Positions 45,194 to 55,039 of a stretch of 64,000 nt of DNA are shown here, piece after piece. The stretch covers positions 5,767,390 to 5,831,389 of the forward strand of contig NZ_CP063785.1 of NCBI RefSeq assembly GCF_025860405.1. The letters are read 5' to 3'. Position 1 is the first letter of the stretch. Each line of letters opens with the position of its first letter. Source of the stretch: Tolypothrix sp. PCC 7712 (GTDB lineage: Bacteria > Cyanobacteriota > Cyanobacteriia > Cyanobacteriales > Nostocaceae). The translations under genes and the position numbers were made by a program. Under the pieces are notes generated by a model that made no database searches, was not told where the DNA came from, and saw only the letters and a program-made list of their open reading frames with translations.

Positions 45194-45591
45194 TTAGGGA
45201 TTGGGGACTGGGGAATGGGGACTGGGATTTTGACCCAGTACCTCAATCTTCTAAAAGTAAGTCGGTGAAAATAAACCAAACTATGCTAAGAAAAGTAAAT
45301 AGGCTTGAAATCCTTACCAATGACAAATGACCAAGGACAAATGACAGCCTCAGCCAGTTATCTTTAATTTCGCCGACCTACTTAATACCAATTTTTCAAC
45401 TCTATCATTTCTCTTCTCTCTGCGTTCTCTGCGTCCTCTGCGGTTCGACCAAAAAAAACTTCTGCACTCCACTCGATATTTAACGAACTTTACAAAACAC
45501 AGTAACGCCCAAGATAGAAAAAATTGGTATTACCTCTTTTTCACCATTCATCCTTTAGAAACCTTTGCTTATAAATCGAGGGATAACTAGC
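45194..45591. other. Spacer between hglC and hglA
   Basis: About 400 bases with GGGACTGGGG units just after hglC, CAAATGACCAAGG units (45318-45345), and a CTCTGCGTTCTCTGCGTCC repeat (45415-45450). A GAGGG stretch (45578-45582) fits as a ribosome binding site for the GTG at 45592. No gene. Confidence 0.6.
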
Positions 45592-47262
45592 GTGACTACT
45601 GTAGATGCGCCACTAAGTCAACACGAAAATGGACTAGGATTTACCTGCTATTCCTATGGACAAAACCTCATTTGGAAAGGTTCCCCAGATTGTATTTCTT
45701 TTGATCAACCAGGAATAGTAGTTAAATTTCTCAACTTAGATCAACCCTGTTATATTGTGAACGCCGGCGGCAGAATTGGTGTTACCAATGTGGGATATTT
45801 ATGCCCCCTAGATGGGACTGTAACATCACCAATAGAACTGTTAGCATCCATTCCCCCAATTAAAATTCAACAGCTAGGTGACCCCTCTTTTCTCTCCTCT
45901 TATGGAGTGAAATATGCCTATGGAACTGGGGCAATGGCTGGCGCTATTGCTTCCGAAGAAATGGTAATTGCCCTAGGAAAAGAGAAAATTTTAAGTTCCT
46001 TTGGTGCTGGTGGTTTAAGCCCAGAAAACTTGGAAGCTGCTATCAACAAAATTCAACAAGCCTTACCCCAAGGCCCCTATGCTTTTAATTTAATTCACAG
46101 CCCTAATGAACCAACAATTGAACGCCGTGCTGTGGATTTATTCCTCAAATATGGCGTGAGAGTTGTGGAAGCTTCAGCATTTTTGGATTTAACTCCCAAC
46201 ATTGTTTATTATCGGGCTGCGGGATTAAGTTTGAATGCGGCCAATCAAATTGAAATCAAAAATAAAGTCATTGCTAAAATTTCTCGTAGAGAAGTAGCCA
46301 GCAAATTCCTCCAACCAGCACCAGCTAAAATCCTCAAGGAACTTGTACAACAAGGGTTAATCACCGAGTTACAAGCAACTCTAGCAGCGCAAGTGCCAAT
46401 GGCGGATGATATTACTGTGGAAGCTGATTCTGGCGGACATACAGATAATCGTCCTCTGGTTTGTTTGTTACCTTCCATCATGGCTTTGAGAGATGAAATT
46501 CAAGCACAATATCATTACTCTCAACCTATTCGCATTGGGGTAGCGGGTGGAATTGCCACACCACAATCAGCTTTAGCTGCTTTTATGATGGGTGCAGCTT
46601 ATGTAGTCACAGGTTCGATTAATCAAGCTTGTGTGGAATCTGGCGCTTGTGAACATACTAAAAAGTTGCTCGCCCAAGCAGAAATGGCTGATGTCATGAT
46701 GGCTCCGGCTGCTGATATGTTTGAAATGGGAGTCAAATTACAAGTTCTCAAACGCGGCACCATGTTCCCAATGCGGGCGCAAAAGTTGTATGAGTTATAC
46801 CGCGCTTATGACTCCATTGAAGAAATTCCTCTAGCTGAAAGAGAGAAATTAGAAAAACAAGTTTTCCGGAAAACTATTGCCGAAGTTTGGGAAGGAACAG
46901 CAGCTTATTTATCCCAAAAAAATCCGGAGAAACTGGGCAAGGCAGTTAATAATCCTAAATTGAAAATGGCATTGATTTTCCGTTGGTATTTAGGATTATC
47001 TTCCCGTTGGTCTAGTTCTGGCGAAAAGGGACGAGAAGTTGATTATCAAATTTGGTGCGGCCCGGCAATGGGTAGCTTCAATGACTGGGTACGCGGTACT
47101 TATTTAGCAGAACCTCAAAACCGCAAAGTTGTTGATGTTGCTAACCATATTATGACCGGAGCAGCATTTTTATATCGCATCCAAAGTTTGAGATTTCAAG
47201 GCTTACAAATTCCCGATTACTACAGTCAGTATCGCCCAGCTAGTTCTACATTGGAGATGTAA
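45592..47262 (+). CDS. hglA: HglA: PfaD-like enoyl reductase
   Basis: 556 aa from GTG at 45592, chosen because GAGGG lies nine bases upstream; a TTG at 45565 would add nine residues. FMN-dependent TIM-barrel enoyl reductase of the PfaD/nitropropane-dioxygenase type: GTGAMAGAIASEEMVIALGK, SFGAGGLSPENLEAAI, VEADSGGHTDNRPLVCLLPS and RIGVAGGIATPQSALAAFMM are typical. It reduces enoyl intermediates so that a saturated chain is made. It is followed after four bases by hglB, so translation is probably coupled. Confidence 0.88.
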   Translation: MTTVDAPLSQHENGLGFTCYSYGQNLIWKGSPDCISFDQPGIVVKFLNLDQPCYIVNAGGRIGVTNVGYLCPLDGTVTSPIELLASIPPIKIQQLGDPSFLSSYGVKYAYGTGAMAGAIASEEMVIALGKEKILSSFGAGGLSPENLEAAINKIQQALPQGPYAFNLIHSPNEPTIERRAVDLFLKYGVRVVEASAFLDLTPNIVYYRAAGLSLNAANQIEIKNKVIAKISRREVASKFLQPAPAKILKELVQQGLITELQATLAAQVPMADDITVEADSGGHTDNRPLVCLLPSIMALRDEIQAQYHYSQPIRIGVAGGIATPQSALAAFMMGAAYVVTGSINQACVESGACEHTKKLLAQAEMADVMMAPAADMFEMGVKLQVLKRGTMFPMRAQKLYELYRAYDSIEEIPLAEREKLEKQVFRKTIAEVWEGTAAYLSQKNPEKLGKAVNNPKLKMALIFRWYLGLSSRWSSSGEKGREVDYQIWCGPAMGSFNDWVRGTYLAEPQNRKVVDVANHIMTGAAFLYRIQSLRFQGLQIPDYYSQYRPASSTLEM

Positions 47263-47266
47263 AAAA

Positions 47267-48775
47267 ATGAATTCAAAACATTCTTATAGTGCCGCAGATA
47301 TTCAAGCCTGGCTGGTTGCTAATCTGGCTGAGTTACTAGGGGTAGAAACTGACGAGATAGATGTCAACGAACATTTAGAAAACTACGGTTTGGATTCAGC
47401 CCAAGCAATGATTCTCGTCAGCAAATTAGAGAAAATGCTGGGCTTCCAACCTTCGCCTTTGCTGTTGTGGCATTATCCCAATATTGCTGCTCTTTCTCAG
47501 CGTTTAGCAGAAGATTTACCCGAAGATGCAGTAGTTCAAGACACAAATAATGCCCCTGCGAATGCTCCTCTCCCGGCTTTAGATTTAAACGCCGAGGTAG
47601 TTCTTGACCCCACAATTCGCCCTGACGCTTTACCTCCAGTTACAATTACTGAACCAAAAAACATCTTTTTAACTGGTGGTACAGGTTATTTAGGTGCATT
47701 TATTATTCGGGAATTGTTGCAGCAAACTAATGCCAATATATATTGCTTAGTCCGGGCTGCTAACGCTCAAGAAGGTCAGAGCAAATTAGCAAAAAATCTC
47801 GAATCTTACGCAATTTGGGATGAAAAATATAAGTCGAGAATTATCCCAGTTGTAGGGGATTTAGCTCTCCCATTATTGGGTATGGGCGCAGAACAGTTCC
47901 AAATTTTAGCTGCTAATATTGACACCATTTATCATAGTGGTGCTTTGCTGAATTATGTTTTCCCCTATTCAGCATTGAAAGCAGCTAATGTGTTAGGAAC
48001 TCAAGAAGTATTGAGATTAGCTAGTCAAATCAAACTCAAGCCTGTACATTACGTTTCTAGTGTGGCGGTGTTTGAATCACCTGCTTATGCTGGTAAGGTA
48101 GTGAAAGAGCAAGATGACTTCGCGCATTGGGAAGGAATTTTCCTTGGTTATTCCCAAACAAAATGGGTAGCTGAGAAGTTAGTGAAAATTGCCCGTGACA
48201 GAGGTTTACCTGTAACTATCCACAGACCACCATTAATTTCTGGAGATAGCCAAACAGGTATTTGTAACACCCATGACTTTATCAACTTGATGGTCAAAGG
48301 CTGTCTGCAAATGGGATATTTCCCAGATGTAGAATACATGATGGATATGTCTCCTGTAGATTATGTTAGCAAGGCGATTGTTTATCTCTCAATGCAGCCT
48401 TCATCTATAGGTAAAGCATTCCATTTACAACATCCTCAACCAGCGCCTTTAAGCACCTTAATTAAGTGGGTACAATCCTTCGGTTATCCTGTGAAGGCGA
48501 TTCCTTACGACCAATGGCAAGCAGAGTTAATTAATAATGTCTCTTCTACGGACAATCCTTTATATACTCTACGGCCATTTTTGTTAGAACGCTGGTCTGA
48601 TGAACAATTAACAATTCCCGATTTGTATCTACAAGCCAGAAGACCTCATATTAGCTGCGAGGAAACTCTCAAAGCATTAGAAGGTAGTTCTATTGTTTGT
48701 CCGCCAATTAGTTCGGAAATGTTTATGACCTATACTGCTTATTTGATTCAGACTGGTTTTCTGAATGTTGCATAA
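47267..48775 (+). CDS. hglB: HglB (HetM): acyl carrier protein plus thioester reductase
   Basis: 502 aa, close to the length of HetM/HglB in Anabaena 7120. The N-terminal ACP has the phosphopantetheine Ser44 in YGLDSAQAMILVSKLE. A linker precedes a thioester reductase domain: FLTGGTGYLGAFIIRELLQ (NADPH site, near residue 135), VHYVSSVAVFESPAYAG, and GYSQTKWVAEKLV with YxxxK. It should release the acyl chain reductively as aldehyde/alcohol, giving the long-chain alcohol of heterocyst glycolipids. Last gene of the set; a clear terminator follows. Confidence 0.93.
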   Translation: MNSKHSYSAADIQAWLVANLAELLGVETDEIDVNEHLENYGLDSAQAMILVSKLEKMLGFQPSPLLLWHYPNIAALSQRLAEDLPEDAVVQDTNNAPANAPLPALDLNAEVVLDPTIRPDALPPVTITEPKNIFLTGGTGYLGAFIIRELLQQTNANIYCLVRAANAQEGQSKLAKNLESYAIWDEKYKSRIIPVVGDLALPLLGMGAEQFQILAANIDTIYHSGALLNYVFPYSALKAANVLGTQEVLRLASQIKLKPVHYVSSVAVFESPAYAGKVVKEQDDFAHWEGIFLGYSQTKWVAEKLVKIARDRGLPVTIHRPPLISGDSQTGICNTHDFINLMVKGCLQMGYFPDVEYMMDMSPVDYVSKAIVYLSMQPSSIGKAFHLQHPQPAPLSTLIKWVQSFGYPVKAIPYDQWQAELINNVSSTDNPLYTLRPFLLERWSDEQLTIPDLYLQARRPHISCEETLKALEGSSIVCPPISSEMFMTYTAYLIQTGFLNVA

Positions 48776-48809
48776 GGTAATAGGCAATTTGTAGAGTTTG
48801 GTAATCAAT

Positions 48810-48836
48810 AAAAAGCCCGCACAAGCGGGCTTTTTT
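48810..48836 (+). terminator. Intrinsic terminator after hglB
   Basis: AAAAAGCCCGC, loop ACAA, GCGGGC and a run of six T: a strong GC stem with T-tract, 35 bases past the hglB stop. Confidence 0.93.
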
Positions 48837-48841
48837 ATGGA

Positions 48842-49275
48842 GTTCAACTTCATTTTTATCATCCGTGCTTGCTTGGAAGCAAAGGGTTTTAATCCTGAAG
48901 AGAGTAAGTCAAATTTTGCTGTAGGGTGTGTTAGGTGCTTATTTTCAATATGATTTGTCACGCAATAATTATCCTAGCGCCTAACGCACCATCCACGCGA
49001 CGGTGCGTTACGGCTAAATCTAATCTTTCTCTAAGTCTCAAATCCTTTCACAGCCGTAACACACCCTACCTCAGATTCACTGCATAAATGGTCTCTGACA
49101 GAGAGTAAATAAAATGGCGTTGCTGATTGATGGGATGATTTTTGTCTCACGCAAAGGCGCAAAGGCGCAAAGAATCGACTTTTAGCTTTTTCCCGAAGTC
49201 TGAATTCATCCCGCAAATATGCAACGCCAATAAAATTTCAACTCGTTGTGTTACAACTCTACGCCAGTACTCAAA
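48842..49275. other. Repeat-rich spacer before the CRISPR array
   Basis: Contains TAGGGTGTGTTAGGTG and CGTAACACACCCTACC partners (about 48918-49070) with an internal GACGGTGCGTTACGG, and a CACGCAAAGGCGCAAAGG repeat (49147-49172). No gene supported. Confidence 0.6.
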
Positions 49276-50024
49276 GTTTCAATCCCTAATAGGGATTAAG
49301 TGAAATTTCAACATAATGCTAAATTCCCCTATGCTTGGTGCTTAGTGGTTTCAATCCCTAATAGGGATTAAGTGAAATTTCAACTAGCAGTTACTCGGCT
49401 TCTGGCCCTGGGTTCAAGTTTCAATCCCTAATAGGGATTAAGTGAAATTTCAACACAAGCAATTGTTAAAGCTGAAGCTGCTTCTAAATCGTTTCAATCC
49501 CTAATAGGGATTAAGTGAAATTTCAACCGAAAAGCAAGAAGTTCAAGCTGAAATCAAAACCCCGTTTCAATCCCTAATAGGGATTAAGTGAAATTTCAAC
49601 GTCACGCCAGCATCATGTAAATACTCCTGCCCATCTTGTTTCAATCCCTAATAGGGATTAAGTGAAATTTCAACCTAAAATAGCTAGCTTAGTATCAGCT
49701 ACGAGATGTTTCAATCCCTAATAGGGATTAAGTGAAATTTCAACAATTAGATGCCCCGCGTTTCTTAGCATCTTCCGTTTCAATCCCTAATAGGGATTAA
49801 GTGAAATTTCAACCAAGCACCAAAGCAGCTAAGGGAAAAGCTAAGGAGTTTCAATCCCTAATAGGGATTAAGTGAAATTTCAACCCACTTGCATAAGTCC
49901 CACCATCGGCAATGCCTGTTTCAATCCCTAATAGGGATTAAGTGAAATTTCAACCTCAGAGAAAAATTAATTCATTCTTTGTTGGCAGTTTCAATCCCTA
50001 ATAGGGATTAAGTGAAATTTCAAC
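49276..50024 (-). CRISPR. CRISPR array, 11 repeats and 10 spacers
   Basis: Eleven identical 37-base repeats, starting GTTTCAATCC and ending AAATTTCAAC on the plus strand, with an internal palindrome AATCCCTAATAGGGATT. The ten spacers are 32-37 bases. Repeat starts: 49276, 49348, 49418, 49491, 49564, 49638, 49708, 49777, 49848, 49918, 49988. Read on the minus strand, the repeat ends ATTGAAAC, the usual 8-base crRNA 5' handle, so transcription is probably minus with the leader at the high-coordinate side. The repeat type fits cyanobacterial type I-D/III systems. No cas gene is in the window. Confidence 0.97.
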
Positions 50025-50324
50025 GGCGGAAGTTTCAAAGCTAATGTATATGCGGTTTTCAAGGTTCTGTTACGCGGATGGAGCAATGATAACATAGGCG
50101 ATCGCAAAAAGGCAAAACCAAAATAGCTGAAAGTCTTTCTATGTAAGGCGCGCGGGTGGTTGAACATCAATAAATAGGTGCAAGTCTTATGCACAAATGG
50201 TTTCGCCTATTTTGAGTGAGACTACATTTTCCACACCTACCCATCCGCGCATTCTGGGAAGCAAGAGTATGCTAACTGGTTTGCTGACAGATTATACTTT
50301 ACCAAGTTTGCAACAAGATGGAAT
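50025..50324. other. Putative CRISPR leader side / spacer
   Basis: 300 bases between the array and the YihY gene with no gene. If the array is transcribed on the minus strand, the leader and promoter lie here. A decayed GTTTCAAAGC near 50033 may be a repeat remnant. Confidence 0.45.
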
Positions 50325-51347
50325 TTAATTTCTTCTTCTCTTTTTAACACCTTTGGGTTTGGTAAATGAACGCATGATGCGATTAATCAGGTTAGAAGGC
50401 TGCTTGCGGGAAGAAGATATTCTCGGCTGATTGGTAGTGCTATCTTGGATACCTGGATTAGTAGAACTCTCATGATTGAGAGGTACAGCGTGTTTAGTAG
50501 GGGTAATTCCACTGCCATATCTTCTGGCGTAAACTTGGGTAAACTCAGCACCAAAAAAGAGAATTTGAGCAGCGTAATAAATCCACGCAAGAATTACTAC
50601 CAGCGAACCAGCTGCACCATAGGTTGAGCCAAAACTACCATTACCTAAATATTGTCCTAACAAAAATCGACCTATGGAAAACAAAAGTGAGGTGATAGAA
50701 GCGCCTATTAAAACATCACCCCAAGTAATTTTCACATCTGGTAAAACTTTAAAAATGAGTCCAAATAGTACTGTAGTGATGGCAAAACCTAGAAGAAAGT
50801 TAACAATTTGCCAGAGAAAATCAACACCCGGTACTAGGTTACTAAAGAAAGCTACTATTGCACTCAAACCTGCACTAATTACTAAAGAAACTAATAGTAA
50901 AAAGCCAATTCCTAACACCATAGTGAATGATAAAACACGCTGGCGAACCATAGTGTTAACTCCTCTTCCTGGTTTTGGCTTTACTTCCCAAATGGTGTTG
51001 AGTGCATCTTGCAACTCGGTAAATAAACCTGTAGCACCTAATAGCAGAACTAGGATACTAATCAGAGAAGCGATAGTTCCTGTTGTTGGTTGGTTGGCAT
51101 TTTGAATAGCTGTTTCAATAAATTTTGCGCCTTGTGTACCAACTAATCCTTGAATTTGGCGAAAAATTTCACCTCTGGCGGCTTCTTCGCCAAATACCGC
51201 ACCAACAACGGCAATAACAATAATTAGTAATGGTGCAATGGAAAATATTGTGTAATAAGCTAAAGCTGCTGCTAACCGTGAGGCTTTATCCTCACTCCAT
51301 TCTTTGAAAGTCTCTTGGAATAACCCCAAAATTGCTCGCCAACTCAT
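50325..51347 (-). CDS. YihY/BrkB family inner-membrane protein
   Basis: 340 aa. The family signature is seen at the N-terminus (DKASRLAAALAYYTIFSIAP), followed by about six membrane spans (LLIIVIAVVGAVFG, TIASLISILVLLLGATGLFT, LGIGFLLLVSLVISAGLSAI, LLGFAITTVLFGLIFKVLPD, DVLIGASITSLLFSIGRFLL, AAGSLVVILAWIYYAAQILF). GAEFTQVYARRYG near residue 272 is conserved. The C-terminus is basic and low in complexity (KPKGVKKRRRN). Historically mis-named ribonuclease BN. Function is not established; it is often linked to envelope or stress phenotypes. Confidence 0.9.
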   Translation of the reverse strand: MSWRAILGLFQETFKEWSEDKASRLAAALAYYTIFSIAPLLIIVIAVVGAVFGEEAARGEIFRQIQGLVGTQGAKFIETAIQNANQPTTGTIASLISILVLLLGATGLFTELQDALNTIWEVKPKPGRGVNTMVRQRVLSFTMVLGIGFLLLVSLVISAGLSAIVAFFSNLVPGVDFLWQIVNFLLGFAITTVLFGLIFKVLPDVKITWGDVLIGASITSLLFSIGRFLLGQYLGNGSFGSTYGAAGSLVVILAWIYYAAQILFFGAEFTQVYARRYGSGITPTKHAVPLNHESSTNPGIQDSTTNQPRISSSRKQPSNLINRIMRSFTKPKGVKKRRRN

Positions 51348-51634
51348 GCCATCAGTCTCCTTATCCCAGCATATTACTCGCCTCTGATATATTGGATACT
51401 GATTTACTGGTTAGCGTCATCTGCCTCAAGATGTTGGTATAGCGTCCTTGAGGATGAATCTCAATAATTTTGGGTTAAGGGGGAAAGGGGAAAGGGGAAA
51501 GGGAGAAAAACGGTTTGGTTAAGCGATTCATCGGGGGAGACGCGATTCATCGCGTCTCTACAAGATTTAAACATCAATCGATTTTTTTTGCACGAAAGCT
51601 GAAATAAAATTCTTTTAGCTTTTGCCTTGCGGTA
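51348..51634. repeat. Spacer with GGGGAAA runs and GATTCATCGCGTCTC palindrome
   Basis: GGGGGAAAGGGGAAAGGGGA near 51480 and GAGACGCGATTCATCGCGTC near 51537; a relative of the latter is at about 52952 (GACGCGATAAATCGCGTCTC). No gene. Confidence 0.6.
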
Positions 51635-52750
51635 TTAGCGTCGTAAACTCCGAGGGTCGAGTGCATCTCTTAGCCCATCGCCTAGTAAATTGAAAGCTAA
51701 TACTGTGAGGATAATTAGCACGGCTGGCGGCCAAATTAGCCAAGGTTGTAGTACTAAAATTGAAGCATTACTGGCTAAAGATAGCATATTTCCCCAAGAG
51801 GGGTCTGGTTGTTGAATTCCTAAACCAATGAGACTTAACACAGCTTCGGCGCTGATAAAGCTGGGAACAGATAAGGTGGCGGAGATAATTATATAGGTGG
51901 CAGTTTGTGGCAAGACGTGACGGAGGATAATATACATTGGTTTACCTCCCATTGCTCTTGCAGCTTGTACAAATTCTCGCTCTTTAATTGATAGTACTTG
52001 TCCGCGAATTACCCTTGCTAAACCTGCCCAACTAATTACGGAAGTAATGACTACAATTAATAAAAAGCGTTGAGTACTGCTTAAACCCGGTGGTAATACT
52101 GCGCCTAATGTGACTAACAAATAAATGCTGGGGAAAGTCATCAGCACTTCTGCGAGGCGCATAATTAAGGTATCAATTTTACCGCCAAAATAACCAGAAA
52201 TCCCGCCGATGAGTAAACCCAGGGGATAGGTGATAATCACACCAAATATCCCAATAAATAAGCTGATGCGACCCCCATGCACCAAACGGCTAAATTGGTC
52301 ACGTCCTTGATCATCAGTACCTAAGATGTTAAATTTGGCTTCTCCAGTCGTGCCAAACAAATGCCAATTTAAGGGGATACCAGGGATAATAGTGACTTCG
52401 TCCCATTTAGGTGGTAGGGGTAAACTGAGTTGAAACAGGCGGTATTCTGACCCGGAGACAAATAAACGTAGAGGTGAGGGCTTTTTGAAGTCTACAATGA
52501 GTTTGCGATCGCCTGTCTTTAAATTAGTATCTCCCTGAGTCGTGGGATAAATATGAGGCCCAATCGCTTGTCCTGATGGTGAATTCCAATAAATTTTTGT
52601 AGGTGGTAGCAGCGAACCATTTGGCTGCGAAGCATAAGGATCGTAAGGGGCGATGAAATCTGCTGCAATTACTGCTATATAGAATATCAACAGCAAAATT
52701 GCCCCAAATCTTGCCAAAGGGTTCTTTTTCAGTCGTTGCCACCAATCCAT
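51635..52750 (-). CDS. Oligopeptide/dipeptide-type ABC transporter permease (OppC/DppC family)
   Basis: 371 aa. The N-terminal NPLARFGAILLLIFYIAVIA span and FIAPYDPYA are the OppC N-terminal signature. A longer than usual periplasmic segment (residues about 45-150) precedes FNILGTDDQGRDQFSRLVHG, five spans, and the EAA loop EFVQAARAMGGKPMYIILRH (residues about 255-275). The C-terminal WPPAVLIILTVLAFNLLGDG and LRDALDPRS are typical. It stands alone here; substrate-binding, OppB-like and ATPase partners are not in this window. Transports peptides or similar solutes; specificity unknown. Confidence 0.9.
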   Translation of the reverse strand: MDWWQRLKKNPLARFGAILLLIFYIAVIAADFIAPYDPYASQPNGSLLPPTKIYWNSPSGQAIGPHIYPTTQGDTNLKTGDRKLIVDFKKPSPLRLFVSGSEYRLFQLSLPLPPKWDEVTIIPGIPLNWHLFGTTGEAKFNILGTDDQGRDQFSRLVHGGRISLFIGIFGVIITYPLGLLIGGISGYFGGKIDTLIMRLAEVLMTFPSIYLLVTLGAVLPPGLSSTQRFLLIVVITSVISWAGLARVIRGQVLSIKEREFVQAARAMGGKPMYIILRHVLPQTATYIIISATLSVPSFISAEAVLSLIGLGIQQPDPSWGNMLSLASNASILVLQPWLIWPPAVLIILTVLAFNLLGDGLRDALDPRSLRR

Positions 52751-52983
52751 AGTTTTGATATGCAGTCAAGGTTTAATAGTTAATAGTCCGAGGTCAAGGG
52801 TTAATAGTCAAGCCCTGCGGAAAGTCAAAATTCTAAATCTATGATAATTAATTTTGAACCTTGACAGAATTTTAGGTGCTCAATTTGCGATTGCAGATTT
52901 TCAAAATGTCAAATTTAAAATCTAAAATCCAAAATCTAAAATTGTTGGACAGACGCGATAAATCGCGTCTCTACAAATGTTGA
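52751..52983. repeat. Spacer with AAATCTAAAATCC heptamers
   Basis: TTAATAGTCAAG-type units near 52800, AAATCTAAAATCCAAAATCT near 52918, and the GACGCGATAAATCGCGTC palindrome near 52953. No gene. Confidence 0.6.
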
Positions 52984-53853
52984 CTAATGACTGTTAGCCA
53001 TTAACCGCAATTCTTCTTGTTGTTTTTCATGCTCGACAACAAAGACATTTGAGTAAAGATTAGCTAATATTTGTTTACCTTGCTGTGTTAGCGCCAAATA
53101 ACGTAATGCGTCTTTCACATAGGGATAAACACCATTCCAGTAAAACTTGGCGTAATTCTTGCGTAAATCGCCTGGGTTTTGATAGCCTAAGATTTTATTC
53201 ATCCCAGTTTCTTCAAATTCATAATATAAAGAAGTAATTTTCTTTAAATAACGCGGATCGCTTAATTGTCCAATTAAGTCGGCGGCGCGGACTAAGCCTG
53301 CATAGTTATGTGTATCTTGATGGTCTTCTGCTTTCGGGACGGGGAATCTGGTTAATTCAATATTCGACTTAATTACTTCTGCATCGATTAATTTATGTCC
53401 ACCAAAACGTTCATCAATAAATAGTTTGCCTCTATCAACATGATAGGGTATGAGACTAGCATCAGAAGCACCAGGAGCTAAAGAAATCATTTTGCCATCT
53501 TTACCTGTAGCATATAAGCCTTCTGTCTCTTGGTCTTGCCGACAAACTCCTTTGACATAGCCAATATCATGACAAGCTAAAGAGATAATGCAATGTAACC
53601 AATCATCACTGGAAACGCCACCTTCACGAATATGTTTACCTCGTAAAATTTCCTGTCCTACTAAAGTCACAAGAATTGTGTGTTCGACGTTGTGATATAA
53701 AGCATCGCTATTGGCAATATTTTCTAAAGCCATGCTCCCAGCCCAGGCAATGATATCTTGATAATCATGTTTTAAAGCGCCATAGGTGCGATGATAGCCT
53801 TCTCGAATTTGATTAACAAAAGCATCAATTAAAATTTCTGTAGCATTGAACAT
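52984..53853 (-). CDS. HD-domain metal-dependent phosphohydrolase
   Basis: 289 aa from ATG at 53853; an upstream TTG at 53889 would add 12 residues. The HD signature is visible: His in YHNVEHTILVTLVGQEIL, the HD pair in ISLACHDIGYVKG, and a further Asp in GLVRAADLIGQLSDPRY. This resembles HD/PDEase-type hydrolases. The C-terminal part (YLALTQQGKQILANLYSNVF) is helical. Likely cytoplasmic; the substrate (nucleotide or cyclic nucleotide) cannot be told. Adjacent genes are unrelated in function. Confidence 0.83.
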   Translation of the reverse strand: MFNATEILIDAFVNQIREGYHRTYGALKHDYQDIIAWAGSMALENIANSDALYHNVEHTILVTLVGQEILRGKHIREGGVSSDDWLHCIISLACHDIGYVKGVCRQDQETEGLYATGKDGKMISLAPGASDASLIPYHVDRGKLFIDERFGGHKLIDAEVIKSNIELTRFPVPKAEDHQDTHNYAGLVRAADLIGQLSDPRYLKKITSLYYEFEETGMNKILGYQNPGDLRKNYAKFYWNGVYPYVKDALRYLALTQQGKQILANLYSNVFVVEHEKQQEELRLMANSH

Positions 53854-53889
53854 TGGTTTTGACTCGCTGGAATAAGAATTTATTAACAA

Positions 53890-55039
53890 TTCGTAATTCG
53901 TAGTTACTAATTCGTAATTAGGTTAAGGATGGGAATTTAGACCCTACCTGTAAAGGCGTGACTTATAAAAGTTGTAGAATATAAACCTCTGTTTAATTAC
54001 GAATTACGACTTACGAATTAGTAATTAGGTTGATTATGGTTATTCAGTACGTATTGGCAAAAATTTCTCACCAATCAACAGGATAGTCAATTTTGCAAAA
54101 TACGTTAAATTTCATCTTTAAAATGACAGCAATGCAGATTTCCTCCTTTGTTACTGGTTGAGAGTTTTAGCTCTATCTATTTTGATATTTTTCCCACAAA
54201 ACAGGCTATCCTTTCATTAGCCTGCAAATAACAGGTTAGAAGCTTCGGTATTGCTGCTTTATTCAGTTATAGTCTTTAGCTAAAACTAGTAGTTCCCTAC
54301 AGGAATTTGCATGGTTTCGTAGTCAAGGTTCAAATTCCCAAGTAGAGGATTAAAGTCTTGGCTAGGAATATGTTTTTCCCTCATGCTCAAATTCAGCGAT
54401 GGAGAGAAATATCCTGTATTGAAAGCCTAAGTACTGTTTTAGGCATCAGCACTGATGACTTTCAAGGTGCTACTGTCTTTTTCAGATACATTGCCACAAA
54501 TTATTCAGTTTTGTATAGATGTGCCTTAGCCCTATCTGCTTTTTTACTTCTATTATTTCCGTATCAACAATCGAGATGGACGAGAGTTAGATACTAAAAA
54601 ATCACAATAACTGCAACCTGATAAATAATTCTATAATGAGAAATTTCTCGAAAATTTAAGCCATATTCATCTTCTATACCCAGAAAAAGTAATAGTAGTT
54701 AAAAATTACTCAGTCTGCTTGCCAGACTGAAACTTTAGAAAAATTTGGATTATCTGCACCTGTATTCACTTCCTTGCATTATAAATGCTGGACAATATCA
54801 TTTTAATACTAAAAATATGACAGTAATTCAGTGCAAATACTCATTGACAATATTTTGATTCAATAAATATATTGCAAATATTCTTCTATTGTAATAAAAG
54901 TACAACCTGTATCATGTTTCTCTACTGGGAATCCTGATAGTCAGAGCCTCAAAAAATGAGCTATATTTCATACAAGTTAATAAATTTAAACTTTTATTAA
55001 AAAATACCAGTAATTATTCATATTACAGGAGCTAGAGGT
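53890..55039. other. Long AT-rich spacer
   Basis: About 1.15 kb without a convincing gene. TAATTCG-type heptamers at 53885-53920 are facing copies of TTACGAATTA type at 53994-54025. The rest is AT-rich and includes the leader of the efflux adaptor gene, with AGGAG at 55027-55031. A 79-codon frame at 54358-54597 has a TTG start and no support. Confidence 0.55.

Noticed and set aside
50674..51105. A 143-codon frame opposite the YihY gene
   Set aside because: Shadow of a clear membrane protein on the other strand.
54358..54597. A 79-codon frame starting TTG (MARNMFFPHAQIQRW)
   Set aside because: No ribosome binding site, weak start codon, AT-rich surroundings, and no recognisable family; a hydrophobic end alone is not enough.
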